Shown piece after piece: positions 22,120 to 33,364 of a stretch of 64,000 bases of DNA (positions are counted from its first letter, which is position 1; every line of letters starts with the position of its first letter). The translations under genes and the position numbers were made by a program. The notes below the pieces were generated by a model that saw only the letters and a list, made by a program, of their open reading frames with translations, did no database searches and was not told the DNA's origin. Origin of the DNA: Artemia franciscana (Eukaryota > Arthropoda > Branchiopoda > Anostraca > Artemiidae); assembly GCF_032884065.1 (NCBI RefSeq), contig NC_088881.1, forward strand, positions 4,522,001 to 4,586,000. Reading direction: 5' to 3'.

Positions 22120-22650
22120 TATTATTCGATGGAAATCTCAAAAGTGAGGTATTTTTGAAAATCAAGGTGTGGACAGTGCGAAAACTCTAGTCCCCTGGCT
22201 TCCCTTAATCGGTTGTTTTTTAATATCAGGCTTTTTGTCCTTAAATAAACTTCGAGGTAGAGTAGTGAAGTTCTATGGGTCATTTGCGCTATAAGGTGGT
22301 CAAAAGGAATCAGCAGCCAACGGCTGATGAAAACACATGGATAAAGGCTTGGCATCTCCGCCATGATCAAGAAAAAACGTCTCGAGTGGCAAAGCGACGT
22401 GATGAGAGTCCCCAAAGAGACACTGACATGCCAGGTACTATTAGCAGCCTTCTTCATGGAAGAAAAACCCGAGTGATCAGTCGAAATCATGGCATAACGT
22501 CAGAAAGTCAACCTGTCGAACCTCTTGGGGTTTCTGAAAGAGGTTTCTTGGCATGGTCACAAGTGGGAAACGGTGTGGCTGGAGTTTGTTTAACTACAGA
22601 TTGAAGAAAAGACTTAATTGAAACATTTGATCTGGCAGCTTCTGGATGCC
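22120..22650 (-). pseudogene. Possible pogo/Tigger-type DDE transposase remnant
   Basis: The region is markedly richer in GC than its surroundings. Minus-strand reading gives KPLSETPRGSTG, then STDHSGFSSMKKAANSTW, then GTLIT and EMPSLYPCVFISRW. This order resembles the pogo-family segment with a DETGF catalytic-Asp motif, followed by GTLVT and an IPP-VF-R block. Frameshifts must be assumed, and the second and third catalytic residues are not visible. The plus-strand open frame (22275-22604) shows no domain. This is a motif-level guess. Confidence 0.35.
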
Positions 22651-23289
22651 GAGTTGGGTTGAACAGCCTCTTGTTTCTTCTTAGGTAAGTAAGAAACTAG
22701 AAAAATGTCAGATTTGCCTGAGAATGTCCGGGTTCATAATGTTTGCTTTAAACTTTGAAATCCACAGATATTTCATGTATTTCCCACGCTAACATGGGTA
22801 CAAGGTTAACCTGCCACGTATGGACAACATTACGGAAGGTTCAACCAAGGATCTATCATTCTTATAAGGAAATTTTTGGTGTTAAACCATGTGCATTTGG
22901 CATTAAAACTTTTTTAAAGATTTGGTTAATATGATCAAAGACAGTTTAACATGTGGATACAGCTCTTGTGCGAGTTTTCTACAAATTAACCAAGCCTCAA
23001 AATGACAAGGTTCATTTGAAAATTTGCTGTTGAACAGGGAGTCCTTTAAGAAAAGAGAGAAGGAACATGTAAATGGCTGGTATTTCGGCCATAAATTTAA
23101 ATTGAATGTATTTGATAAACTTTACTGGGCCTTTAACCATATGCTACTAAATACAAACATCCGATATTTTAAAGAGACATCGGAAGTTTTTTTAGTAATT
23201 GATGTGGGAGGGGGATGTCTAAAACCCAGATAACTCAGTTTTAAGTCTTTCATCTTGTTAATTTTCTCGGAACAACTTTTAGCCAATTT
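22651..23289. other. Intergenic, no gene recognised
   Basis: May include the N-terminal part of the transposase-like remnant on the minus strand, but I cannot read a motif in it. Confidence 0.3.
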
Positions 23290-23490
23290 TCCACCTTTCC
23301 CTAGATTTTGCGAACCCCCGTCCAGATTCTGAAGCTCAATTTTATCGTGCTTTTGTCAGAATAAATCTGAAAAAGGACAAAATTGTCCCTTCCGTGATAT
23401 CTTGAAAAATGCAATTTTTCGTTTTTTTATGAAAAAATCCTCTCTTCCCTCCCTCCCTGCATTTCCGTGAATTGACGCTCCTGCTCTCTT
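23290..23490. repeat. Dispersed repeat with C-rich end (copy 2)
   Basis: Ends in CCTCCCTCCCTGCATTTCCG and TGAATTGACGCTCCTG, matching copies at 20941-21110 and 29450-29600. The interior has the TTGAAAAATGCAATTTTTCG stretch. Confidence 0.5.
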
Positions 23491-24094
23491 TGCTGGTTCA
23501 ATTACAGGGAACCTTTTGAACAAAGATTATGGTGTCTTCTGAGACAATAAAATAAATATTAGATTTTTATGACAAAACTTAAAAGTATGGTGATACTGTT
23601 AACCTCTTAGAACTTAAGTCCCAATTCAAGCAATTTACTGGTCTAAGTACCTTAGAAGCTGTTTACTGTCGGATATTTGTTTTGCTTATATTACCTCATC
23701 ATGGTATGTTTCATCTGGTCCTATGCCACATTTCCACAGTTTTTATTATATTGCCAAAAATAATTGCCTGTCTTTCAGCAATTTTTATTTAATAACGAGG
23801 TTTATTCAAAAAAACAAACAACAACAAAAATTCACAAAGAAAACACTAAGAAAAGCATTACATTAGAACAATTAACCCTCCTTAAGTTTTTGTTTGCTTA
23901 GAGTAAACCTTTAAAAAAAGAAAAAAAACTTGAACAAGGAGAAAAGAAAGAAAAAGGAAAAATTCTGTACTTATACATCTATTTCCATCAAACAAAAAAT
24001 GAACAATCTATTTCCTTTTTTAGATTTTTTTTTTTTTATTGGGAACTTGAAAGCGAATGAAATTAAGTTTAACTATTCTTCAAAAATCATAAAA
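23491..24094. other. Intergenic, no gene recognised
   Basis: AT-rich sequence with A-rich runs around 23820 and 23925; no domain in any frame. Confidence 0.4.
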
Positions 24095-24320
24095 CTAGAA
24101 ACAAACTGTTTTAAGATTTCTACGAAAATCACACATATTTGCTGACTTTTTCAAAAATTCAGGAATTTTATTCCAAACATTTGACCTAATATGGCATATT
24201 GAAAATAAGGACTTAATTATAACAACTTGAGGTGTCCTCATATTTTTAGCATATCGTGTAGGATAATTATATATTTTCATTTCCAGAAGTAAATAAATTA
24301 GGAACTAATTCGGAACAATG
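24095..24320 (-). pseudogene. LINE reverse transcriptase C-terminal fragment
   Basis: The minus strand reads YNYPTRYAKNMRTPQ, then SNVWNKIPEFLKKSANMC and FRRNLK. The Y-TR-A / WN-IP-L / F-LK layout is the C-terminal signature of L2/CR1-like elements. A TATTTATTTATTTA tract follows at 24348. Confidence 0.65.
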
Positions 24321-24800
24321 CTTATACATATTAACATATGTAAGTATTTATTTATTTATTTATAACCGACAAATGAATATATTTACAGCGACACTGTGGA
24401 GTAGTGAAAAATAGAAGACAAAGAATAAGACAAAGAAAAGACAAAGAAGACAAAAATAGAAGACAAGAGAAGACAAATAACTAACACTATAGTATCATAA
24501 ACAACTTATCGTACAATATTATAATCAATATCATAATTAACCGTTTAACAAATTTACAAAAGGCAAGATTAGCAGCAATGCATAGTCAGTGATATTTTAA
24601 TCCTTTCGATTTGCATTGTCGATCCTCCCTTAAAGAAAATCTTAACAAACGCTTCTGGAATTATTTCAAAAAGGATTATGTCTGCTTTGTCAGTCTCCGA
24701 TAAAGAAAACTTCAGGCCAGACAATGACGCCTTAAAATTTTGAGCTTGTATTTTCTACAGGATTTTTTTTTTCCAATTTTTCTTTCTATCTACTCCACAA

Positions 24801-25142
24801 GGTTTGTATTTTTACATTTTTCATCGGTAATAAAGTTTTTGCGTACTGACAGAGTTTAAAGAAAAAGATATCATTCAGTTACAAAATTCACACAGTTTCA
24901 TGAATGATCCAACTGACAAAGTTTTTCAAACGTAGCTTTGAAAAGTGAAAATTACCAAATTTAGGTCTCCACAATGGTTTGTATTTTTACATTGTTCATC
25001 GGTAATAAAGTTTTTGCGTACTGACAGAGTTTAAAGAAAAAGATATCATTCAGTTACAAAATTCACACAGTTTCATGAATGATCCAACTGACAAAGTTTT
25101 TCAAACGTAGCTTTGAAAAGTGAAAATTACCAAATTTAGGTG
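24801..25142. repeat. 175-bp direct repeat, two copies
   Basis: GGTTTGTATTTTTACATT starts at 24801 and 24976. Both copies are almost identical through AATTACCAAATTTAGGT, so the duplication is recent. Confidence 0.85.
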
Positions 25143-26228
25143 CCAAAATTTTGTTTTTACTTAGTGTGCGTTCCAAAAGTAAATTTTAATTAATAACTAT
25201 TAATTATTCGTTGCTAGTGCCATTTTTTCCTCCATATACTACACTTAATATACTTAAAATTGTTATTTCGTAATGTCAGCTTTGAAGAATAAAATGCGGC
25301 TGTGATAATTAAAAGCACAACATATGCCATTTTGGTCAAAAATGAGTTATGTGTAAACTAAGCACAAGGAGTCAAATGGTGCAGTCAGATTTGCTTTATC
25401 TCGTATTATTCTGAAGATAAAAAGGGGTATAAACATTCAATCGGTGCAAGTATTTTTTAATCAGGTCTTGTTGCAATTCAAAATGACAAGAGAGGGCTAT
25501 ATTATGAAGCTGTAATATGGGGACATGGCGTTTTTCTCCTTTTTTCAAGGAAAAAAGGAGACATACGCCATTAAATGGGATAATTTTGAATTCACTTGGA
25601 ATACTTGAATTTAATGTTTGACACTGAAATGAACATAAAATTTCGGTTTAGAAAATATTCCGTTTATCCTCATTAGCCTCATCCTTCGGAGCGATCATAG
25701 CCGACAATTTTTTTCCGTTTTTTTTGGCTTTCCTGAAAAGTTATAGGTCACACTTTTAATTATCACAGTCGAAGTTGAAATCCCTACCGACTTCAAGTAG
25801 ATTCGGGAAATGGATTTAGCCACAGACAAAAGTATAAAATACAGATGCCTATATCACCTATCTTTAATGAAAAAAAAGGATTGGGTATCCGCGTGCCTTT
25901 TGACAATATATGATGACTTTACTCAAATCCCGAGAAACAGAGGATAAGCAGAAGCAGGAAATGAATTGATGCCAAAAACTATTTGAGTGGGACTTCTGCA
26001 TTACATACATTTTGACTGTGACATATGGATATTTATGATTTGTAATATGGCTCATTTTGGTCATTGAATTTAGCCCCTTGAAAATAGCGAGAAACGCTGT
26101 AAGAATAACCGGCAGATGAAAAGAACATAAAACACGGCGTGATTTGTTTTCTCTTTTTAAAAATATTTCACATGTGATATATTTTAAAACTGAACTGTAG
26201 CCAAGGATTGCTTGAAAGAATTTATCAA
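25143..26228. other. Upstream region of the USP gene
   Basis: Should hold the promoter and 5' UTR. I cannot identify a TATA box or initiator with confidence. An in-frame TGA lies at 26175-26177, upstream of the start codon. A hairpin lies at 25525-25571. Confidence 0.4.
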
Positions 26229-26357
26229 ATGCCAGCTCTTATGAGCAATAATGATATTCTTGGTTCAGCCTTGAAAAAATCTTTTGGAAAGAATAAAAAA
26301 GAGGACTTCAGTGATGAGCAAATTACCCTTTCTAGCAAGCTAATTCTGAACACAAAG
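26229..26357 (+). CDS. USP36: USP36/USP42-like deubiquitinase, exon 1
   Basis: The gene encodes a cysteine protease that removes ubiquitin from nucleolar and chromatin substrates (Drosophila scrawny family). This exon gives MPALMSNNDILGSALKKSFG and ends in SSKLILNTK. It resembles the start of vertebrate USP36, which also begins MP and has an LKEALK-type stretch. The ATG is the first Met after an in-frame stop. The donor GTAGTT follows an AAG codon (phase 0), and the next exon continues in frame at 29862. Six exons in the window total 775 nt, about 258 residues. Confidence 0.8.
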
Positions 26358-26631
26358 GTAGTTTAAATGATTGCCGTTTTAACAAGTTTTCTGGGTTACA
26401 TTCAGTTTAGGGGTTTCTTCTTATCTATTTAAAGTAGTTGAGGCAGGCTAGGTAGCTGTAATGAAACTTCAGGAATGAATCCAGGGCCTAATATGGGTAG
26501 GATAGCATACCCTAAAATCTACCCCCCTTAGGTGTGATATTTGTTACTTTTAGCCTACAAAGTTAATGTCTATCATTTCTTGTACATGCTAGATTGCATA
26601 AATGACAGGCATCAAAAAACTTCCTGACTGG

Positions 26632-27240
26632 GTAAAATTCTAGTTGATTGACTTCTTGCTATCTTGGAAAGGGTTTAGGTTAGGAAAATGAAACTATCAG
26701 GGATGAATCTACAGACTAAAGTATGTCCTGGGAAGGTATTTTGAAGCAACTACCTCCACTCCTTCTCCCTCTAGAAGGCCCTGACCTTTGATGACCTTTA
26801 AAAATATGTGTGTTATAAAAGTGAAACCTTGCAACTTAGCTTCCTGACAGCTTCATAACTTAGCTCAATTCCATTTCATAAGGTTTTAAAGATATGCAAA
26901 TACATTTCCTAAATTTTGAAAAAAAAACATTGATATGGCTCAAAATTCTACTCAAATAACAGGAATTGCATTTTCAGAACTAAAGGCAGAGAGAAAGCAA
27001 CTAGTAACTGAAAATTAAGGTAAAATGTTGTTTTGTCAAAATTTCAATAGGTAATAGACCTGTCATGTAGGCAAATTTCAGGGCCCTCTAGAGGGACAAG
27101 GAGTGGAGGTGGGTACTTTAAAATACCTTCCCGGGACATACTTCAGCCTGTAGACCCATCCCTGAAAGTTTCATTTTCCTAACCTAAACCCCTTCCCAGA
27201 TAGCAAGGAGTCAATTAACTAGAATTTTACTGGGTAAAAT
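26632..27240. mobile_element. Foldback/MITE-like element A
   Basis: Terminal inverted repeats of about 190 bp: GTAAAATTCTAGTTGATTGA at the left is the near-complement of TCAATTAACTAGAATTTTAC at the right. TTGCTATCTTGGAAAGGG and CCTCCACTCCTTCTCCCTC are also mirrored. The flanks share CTGGG, a possible short target duplication. No coding capacity. A sister copy lies at 28068-28692. Confidence 0.75.
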
Positions 27241-27611
27241 TAGGGCCTGTAGCAAACAATATTCCTGGCTTATGTATAAAGTGAATATACCACTTGATGC
27301 CTTTTTTATGCTCTTTACAATTATTATAATTGCTTGTACTAGAAATTCAGATTTAAGCACCTTTGACCTCTTAAAAATGACCTAAATATGGGGTATAAAA
27401 AAGGCTTAAAATATTGGTCTCAAAATTTATAACATTGGACTCAAACTTACTGTTTCATTATAAATCCATTTTTTTTAATGTCATATTATCCACAAGCACT
27501 GATTTTCCATGATTAAATTGGATAAATAAATTTTATCAATGTTATGGTGTTTTCTTCTTCCTTGTCACCAAAATTTCAATTAAAGCATGCGTTTTTGGTC
27601 ATTTTTACAAA
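27241..27611. other. Intron 1 spacer with an inverted flank motif
   Basis: CTGTTTCATTATAAATC near 27450 is mirrored by GATTTATAATGAAACAG at 27890, so the TA tract sits at the centre of a larger inverted arrangement. Confidence 0.5.
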
Positions 27612-27870
<259 letters not shown>

Positions 27871-28067
27871 TATATAATATTAAAAAAATTGATTTATAAT
27901 GAAACAGTTAGTTTGAGACCAATTTTCAATTACACAATATCCCTACAGATATAGTTACTGAAGCTTTCTACTATGTTGAACAAAATGCCTGTCTCAAAAT
28001 TTTGACTGGGGGTGTTTAGAAAATGTATGGGCTTCAAAAGTGGGCTTCATGCCCTTCAATTTATTTG

Positions 28068-28692
28068 GTAAAATTCTAGTTAATTGACTTCTTGCTATCT
28101 TGGAAAGGGTTTTGGTTAGGAAAATGAAACTTTCAGGGATGGGCCTAAGGGCTAAAGCATGTCCTGGGAAGGTATTTTAAAATATCCACCTCCACTCCTT
28201 CTCCCTCTAGAGGGCCCTGAAATTTGCCTACATGACAGATCTATACCTATTGAAATTTTGACAAACAACATTTTACCTTAATTTTCAGTTACTAGTTGCT
28301 TTTTTCTCTGCCTTTAGTTCTGAAAATGCAATTCCTGTTATTAGAGTAGAATTTTGAGCCATATCAATGTTGTTTTTTTTTAATTTAGGAAATGTATTTG
28401 CATATCTTTAAAACCTTATAAAATGGAACTGAGCAAAGTTATGAAGTTGAAAACAACTTTATTGTACTTCAATTAAGCAAAAGATCTATTTTGCAAGGTT
28501 TCACTTTTATAATACACATACTTTTAAAGGTCATCAAAGGTCAGGGCCCTCTGGAGGGAGAAGGAGTGGAGGTAGTTGCTTCAAAATACCTTCCCGGGAC
28601 ATACTTTAGTCTGTAGATTCATACCTGAAAGTTTCATTTTCCTAACCTAAACTCTTTCTGAGATAGCAAGAAGTCAATTAACTAGAATTTTA
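28068..28692. mobile_element. Foldback/MITE-like element B
   Basis: Same family as element A: begins GTAAAATTCTAGTTAATTGA and ends TCAATTAACTAGAATTTTAC. Arms contain TTGGTTAGGAAAATGAAAC and AGGGCCCTGAAATTTGCC. The central part (TTGACAAACAACATTTTACC) is the complement of the corresponding part of A. Confidence 0.75.
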
Positions 28693-28734
28693 CCTTTTAT
28701 TTTGGCTCTTAAAAAAGACACTCAAATTTTAATT

Positions 28735-29345
28735 TTGAATCAAATTAAATAAAAAAAAAAATGACTGGATGTGTTTGGAAAATTAATGGGCTTGGGAAGA
28801 GGGCTTCTTGCCCATAAATCTCTTTTGAATCTTAAAAAGGGCACTCAAATTTTAATTTTGAATCAAATTGAATTTAAAAAATGACTGGATGTGTTTGGAA
28901 AATGAATGGGCTTTGGAAGAGGGCTTCTTTCCTTCAAATCTCTTTTGACTCTTAAAAAGGGCACTCAAATTTTAATTTTGAATCAAATTAAGTAAAAGAA
29001 AAATGACTGGATGTGTTTAGAAAATGAATGGGCTTGGGAAAAGGGCTTCTTGCCTTTAAATATCTTTTGACTCTTAAAAAGGGCACTCGACTTTTAATTT
29101 TGAATCAAATCAAGTAAAAAAAAGAATAAAAATTTCACTGGATGCATTTGGACAATGAATAGGCTTGGGAAGAGGGGTTTTTGCCCTCCAATCTCTTTTG
29201 ACTCTTAAAAAGGGAACTCAAATTCTAATTTTGAACCAAATAAAATAAACAAAATATTGACTGGATGTGTTTGGAAATAATGGGCTTGGGAAGAGGACTG
29301 CTTGCCCTTAAATCTCTTATAACTCTTAAAAGGGCACTAGAACAG
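28735..29345. repeat. About 125-bp tandem repeat, five copies
   Basis: ATGACTGGATGTGTTTGGAA, GGGCTTGGGAAGAGGGCTTC and CTCTTAAAAAGGGCACTC recur in order at about 28765, 28885, 29005, 29135 and 29260. Divergence is moderate. Confidence 0.8.
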
Positions 29346-29449
29346 TGAATTTCTAATCATATTAGTTCCTTAAACATTTTCAATGATATTTTTAGCCATT
29401 TTTGAGATATTGCTCTGTTGCCTTTTTGGAAATCTATATGCTCATAGTT

Positions 29450-29600
29450 TGTGAAAGGGGGAAATATGCTCCCAGACCCAGATTTTGAAAAATATAATTT
29501 TTGAATATTTTGCTGAAATAATTGAAGAACAGCAAAACTAGATTTTAAAAGTGCAATTACCCCCTCCCTACATTTTCATTAATGGATACCCCTGTTAGGA
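29450..29600. repeat. Dispersed repeat with C-rich end (copy 3)
   Basis: GTGAAAGGGGGAAATATGC, CAGATTTTGAAAAATATAAT, then CCCCCTCCCTACATTTTC and TGGATACCCCTG. Block order matches the copies at 20941 and 23290. Confidence 0.45.
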
Positions 29601-29861
29601 CTGCAATTCAATTAAGAATTGGGTGAAAATAAATCATTGTAGGCCTACAAATATACTTTGAACCTAGTTTATATGGGATTTCACTGGGTTTTGCCACAGA
29701 AGGTAACATTAACTAAAACTTTTTACAAAGGGTAGCATTTTTGGCTGCATTTAAGACCTGCAAGGGAATATTGAGGTTCACTATCGTCTTTGGGTATTCT
29801 ATATCAATTTTGTTATTATAGATAGTAGTGGATATATGCATTAAAGTTTCCAACTTTCTAG

Positions 29862-29997
29862 GTTGAATATGTTGCAGCTAAGTCGAGTCAACATTCAGCT
29901 TTTTCAAAGCAGCTAAAAGCAAAATATATTGTTCTTGGCAAGTCTGATCTTCCTGACAAACAGTCTAAAAACATGACACAAGATGAAGCATCCTCCA
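29862..29997 (+). CDS. USP36: USP36/USP42-like deubiquitinase, exon 2
   Basis: Acceptor CTTTCTAG, donor GTAAGC (29998). Encodes VEYVAAKSSQHSAFSKQLKA, then KYIVLGKSDLPDKQSK and MTQDEASS. The block F-QL-(x)-AKYIVL resembles the QLEALKSKYVLLNP stretch just before the catalytic domain of USP36, which supports orthology beyond the catalytic core. It enters at phase 0 and leaves at phase 1; the split codon completed at 34783 gives Ser. Confidence 0.87.
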
Positions 29998-30004
29998 GTA
30001 AGCT

Positions 30005-30105
30005 TTATTATTTATTATTGTTATTACTTTTATTACTATTATTATGCAATTTATATTATTATTATATATTCTTATTTTGGATTATTATCAATATTGTTAT
30101 TATTA

Positions 30106-30191
<86 letters not shown>

Positions 30192-30220
30192 TATATTATA
30201 TTATATTATATTATATTATG
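30005..30220. repeat. ATT-rich then TA microsatellite
   Basis: TTATTATTGTTATTACTTTT-type trinucleotide DNA begins right after the exon 2 donor and changes into TA repeats (30112-30184) and TATAT/TATTA repeats. Confidence 0.9.
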
Positions 30221-30710
30221 AAAGGAATCATAAATTTGGGACTCCTGAACAGAACCATGAGTAGGTGGTCCTCCACAGTTTTTCTGAAGCTATACAAAGG
30301 TCTGGTCAGGCCAATTTTGGATTTTGGAACATGTCTTACTGGTCCTTTCTACAAGAGCAACATCCAGCTTGTTGATGGTGTCCAAAGGAGAGCCATTAAA
30401 TGCATTGACAGTTTACAGAGTTAGTCCTACTGCTGTAGATTACAATCTGATAACCTCCCAACACTCGTCAGCATAGGCATAATGACATGAGGCTCAACTA
30501 CAGGTGCCTGCAGCAAGTAGACCAGAAGCTGTTCACATTCTCTTCCCACCAAAGACAAACACAAGGACTTTCCAAAAAGCTGTTCAAATCCACTGTTAAC
30601 ACCAAGGCGCAACTAGATTTTTTCAGTCAATGAGTGGTGAACAATTGGAACTGACTAAGCCAAGAGAAAGTCTCTGCAACCTTGCCCGAGGAATTAAAAA
30701 ATTAATTATA
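30221..30710 (+). pseudogene. LINE reverse transcriptase C-terminal fragment
   Basis: Plus strand: LNRTMSRWSSTVFLKLYKGL, VRPILDFGTCLTGPFYKS and LVDGVQRRAIKCIDSL. This is the thumb-end signature of CR1-like LINEs. Downstream, in shifted frames, come VVNNWN and EKVSATLPEELKN, the end of such proteins. The 5' part is replaced by the TA tract. Confidence 0.75.
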
Positions 30711-30832
30711 AAATTAATTATAATTAATTATATAATTATGAAATTAATTAAATTAATTAATTACATTTATTAATTAAAAAATTTGTAAAAATTAATTAAT
30801 TATAAAATCTATTAATTAATAAAATTAAAAGT
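30711..30832. repeat. AATTAATTA-rich simple repeat
   Basis: ATTAATTATAAAATTAATTA and variants form a cluster of small palindromes directly after the LINE fragment, possibly its 3' repeat tail. Confidence 0.7.
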
Positions 30833-30920
30833 AATGCTAATTGGCGCTAGTCGCTTTTCTTGGAGACAGATGTGCCAATTTGGGGGGGGGGGGGAATTGC
30901 CATCTTACAACAAGGGATGG
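30833..30920. repeat. Dispersed repeat with G run, copy 1
   Basis: TAATGCTAATTGGCGCTAGT, TGGAGACAGATGTGCCAATT, a run of 13 G (30882-30894) and AATTGCCATCTTA. A second copy lies at 31625-31710. Confidence 0.7.
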
Positions 30921-30929
30921 GAGGCCAAA

Positions 30930-31300
30930 CCATGGAGTTTCCAGTGGGAAAACCCCGCCTAGCCCTCACTACCATAACATTCTTGGAAGACAATAGAGAG
31001 TCAGCTTTGAGATGATGTGACTTGCCATACCCAACCATCTTGTGCATTCAATCCAAAGTTGCTGTTGTTGCGTGGTGGTGCCAACTCTGAATCACTAGAG
31101 AATGGTTCTTGAACCATACCTACCATGTGATCACTGTTACCGAGTGGGCTTAAATTGCATCTCTCCAGCATTCTCTAGTCCTGATGGTTTGTCACTTTAC
31201 CATAACACAGTGACCAGATCTATTGCCATCTTCAACTATGGAGCATCACAGTTCTTGCAACTAATTCGCCCTGAACTGCAAATTAAGGTAATAATAATAT
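30930..31300. other. Unrecognised region of higher GC content
   Basis: Noticeably less AT-rich than its intron surroundings. A plus-strand frame (31102-31314) includes LPCDHCYRVGLNC and ends near a possible splice-like AAGGTAATA. A minus-strand frame includes GRGFPTGNSMVWPP. I recognise neither. It could be an internal piece of a transposon; it does not match the USP family and is not part of the spliced gene model. Confidence 0.3.
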
Positions 31301-31624
31301 CATTGTCATGTTAATATTGTTTATCCTATTATGCTTATTGCTATCTTATTTTCAATAATTATGATCATTATACTATTATTTATTGTATCATTTTATTATT
31401 TGTATGAGTATCATCTAGTAAGTATATTTATTATTTTAGTTATCTGCAGCCCTTACAAAAAATGTTCTTATATTATCTCTTAAAGCTAATAGAAAATCCT
31501 CACAAAAATATTTAGGAAATTTTTTCTGCAAAACAAAATGTTGGAGGAATAGATAATGTATTTTTTACCAAAAAATAAATGCTTCTTAGAAGATCAAGTT
31601 TTTTTTTTTTGGGGGGGGGGGTGA

Positions 31625-31710
31625 GTAATGCTAATTGGTGCTAGTCGTTTTTCTTAGAGACAGATGTGCCATTTTTTTTTTGGGAGGGGGGGAATTGCCA
31701 TCTTAGATTT
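31625..31710. repeat. Dispersed repeat with G run, copy 2
   Basis: TAATGCTAATTGGTGCTAGT, AGAGACAGATGTGCCATT, a T run, a G run and AATTGCCATCTTA. Same order as 30833-30920. Confidence 0.7.
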
Positions 31711-32382
31711 TCAATGAATAATCTTTGCCCCCCTCCCCTGGAATTTTCTTTAATTCTTTTCATTCTCCATTTTTCATTCTTTAAAGACAGATTTGCATTT
31801 CCATACTCTTTGGAGTGGTAGACAAGACACAGTTTAGGCATTGAGCAACAACACAAATATACAATAACCTGATATTGCCAGTTATTGTCAAATATTTGGT
31901 TGTTTTTTAGAGGCTTCTTGAGTTTCTTTTCTTATTACTTTCTACGCTTCTTGGAATAGGTAAAATTACCCATCAAAAGCTATAAGCCTGAAAAAATTTG
32001 CCTGATTTTCAAGAACGGTAGTAAAACACCAAAATGCCAAGCTATCTCAATGAAACACCATCAGATTCAGCATACCAGAAAACTCTACTGTAGGGGTTTC
32101 AAGTTCCTAGCCACCAAAATGTGGATTTTTGAATTTTCTCCAAAGACATTCAACTAAATTCTTTGATTGCCATTTGATACAGCAAAAGGTTCAGTAACAC
32201 TGCATCTGGGGATGACATGACCCTCCATAGCCCCTGTGGAAAGGGCTGTAAGTTATACAATTTGACTATTGTTTGTATATAGCATTTTTTTCTATTGGGA
32301 AATATATGGATTTGTTGGGGGGGGGGTCAACAGAGTGGAAAGGGGCATTGATAACTTCGAAGATCACACTGCCTTTCCATGA
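31711..32382. other. Intron 2, no feature recognised
   Basis: AT-rich, with a G run near 32317; no motif in any frame. Confidence 0.4.
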
Positions 32383-32592
32383 CGAAAGTAAAACAGTTCA
32401 AAATAGGGATGATACCTTTTTATTGACAGTGAATAGATATAAAATTATTTACCTGGATATTTCGAACACATATACGGTGTTCATCATATTTCGAACACTG
32501 TATATGTGTTCGAAATATCCAGTTAAATAATTTTATATCTATTCACTGTCAATAAAATGGTATTATCCCTATTTTGAACTGTTTTACTTTCG
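32383..32592. repeat. 210-bp near-perfect palindrome
   Basis: Arms of about 92-98 nt run from CGAAAGTAAAACAGTTC inwards through TTGACAGTGAATAGATATA and GGATATTTCGAACACATAT. They return as the complement, ending GAACTGTTTTACTTTCG. Only a few mismatches; the centre is GTGTTC-ATCATATTTC-GAACAC. No coding capacity. Could be a head-to-head pair of transposon ends. Confidence 0.88.
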
Positions 32593-33364
32593 AAAGGGGC
32601 ATTTTTCTGTATGATTTGAAAAACAATCAAAAATTAAATAGAAAAGCCAGTTTTTTACAACTGAAAGTAGGAGTAGTATTAAAACTTAAAACAAACGGAA
32701 AATGAGGGTAGTTACCCCCTTTCTACCCTTTGCTCCTTATGCTAAAGTTTGATTTTATTTTCTACGGATTTATAACAGAACAATGAAGCGGTAGGGTGCA
32801 GCCCTCCTCATATGTGGGGTAAATTATTTCATTTGATGTTTTAATGTTGTTCTGTGGTTGTAGTTGAAAAAATGTTTTTTTTTAATATTATTCACCTAAG
32901 AAATGATTCTGTTCCTTTTTCTATCTTACAGTTTAATTTTGTTGAACTAATTATGTTTTTTTTTGAAGCTTTCTACTTTTAATTTTTTGTTTGCATTTGA
33001 AAGTACCTTTTTTAAATGGACTAGTCAAATAATTTGCTGCAAATGTTTTTAAAAGTAATTTTGATATAAATTGACAGGGGTTTTTAGATGTGTCAACAGT
33101 TTGAAATGCTATTCTAAACCAAGTAAACGAGAATTTCTTCCTAATTGTTAAGCGCAATGCTATCTAATCAATATATGTACAGCATAAATAGTGTGTGTCC
33201 CCAGAGATATCAATCAAGGCAGTCAGCCCAATAGGAAACATCAAAAGCTTCTTTTGTTTTGATTTCTAATGTTTTTTTAATCAGGTATACAAGAAAATTT
33301 AGGGACTACCCTTACCTGAAGTTTAAAAAACAAAATTCACTTCCGTTCAATAAAATAAACTAAA
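32593..33364. other. Intron 2, no feature recognised
   Basis: AT-rich DNA; AAAGGGGCATT at 32594 also occurs at 32339, left of the palindrome. Confidence 0.4.
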
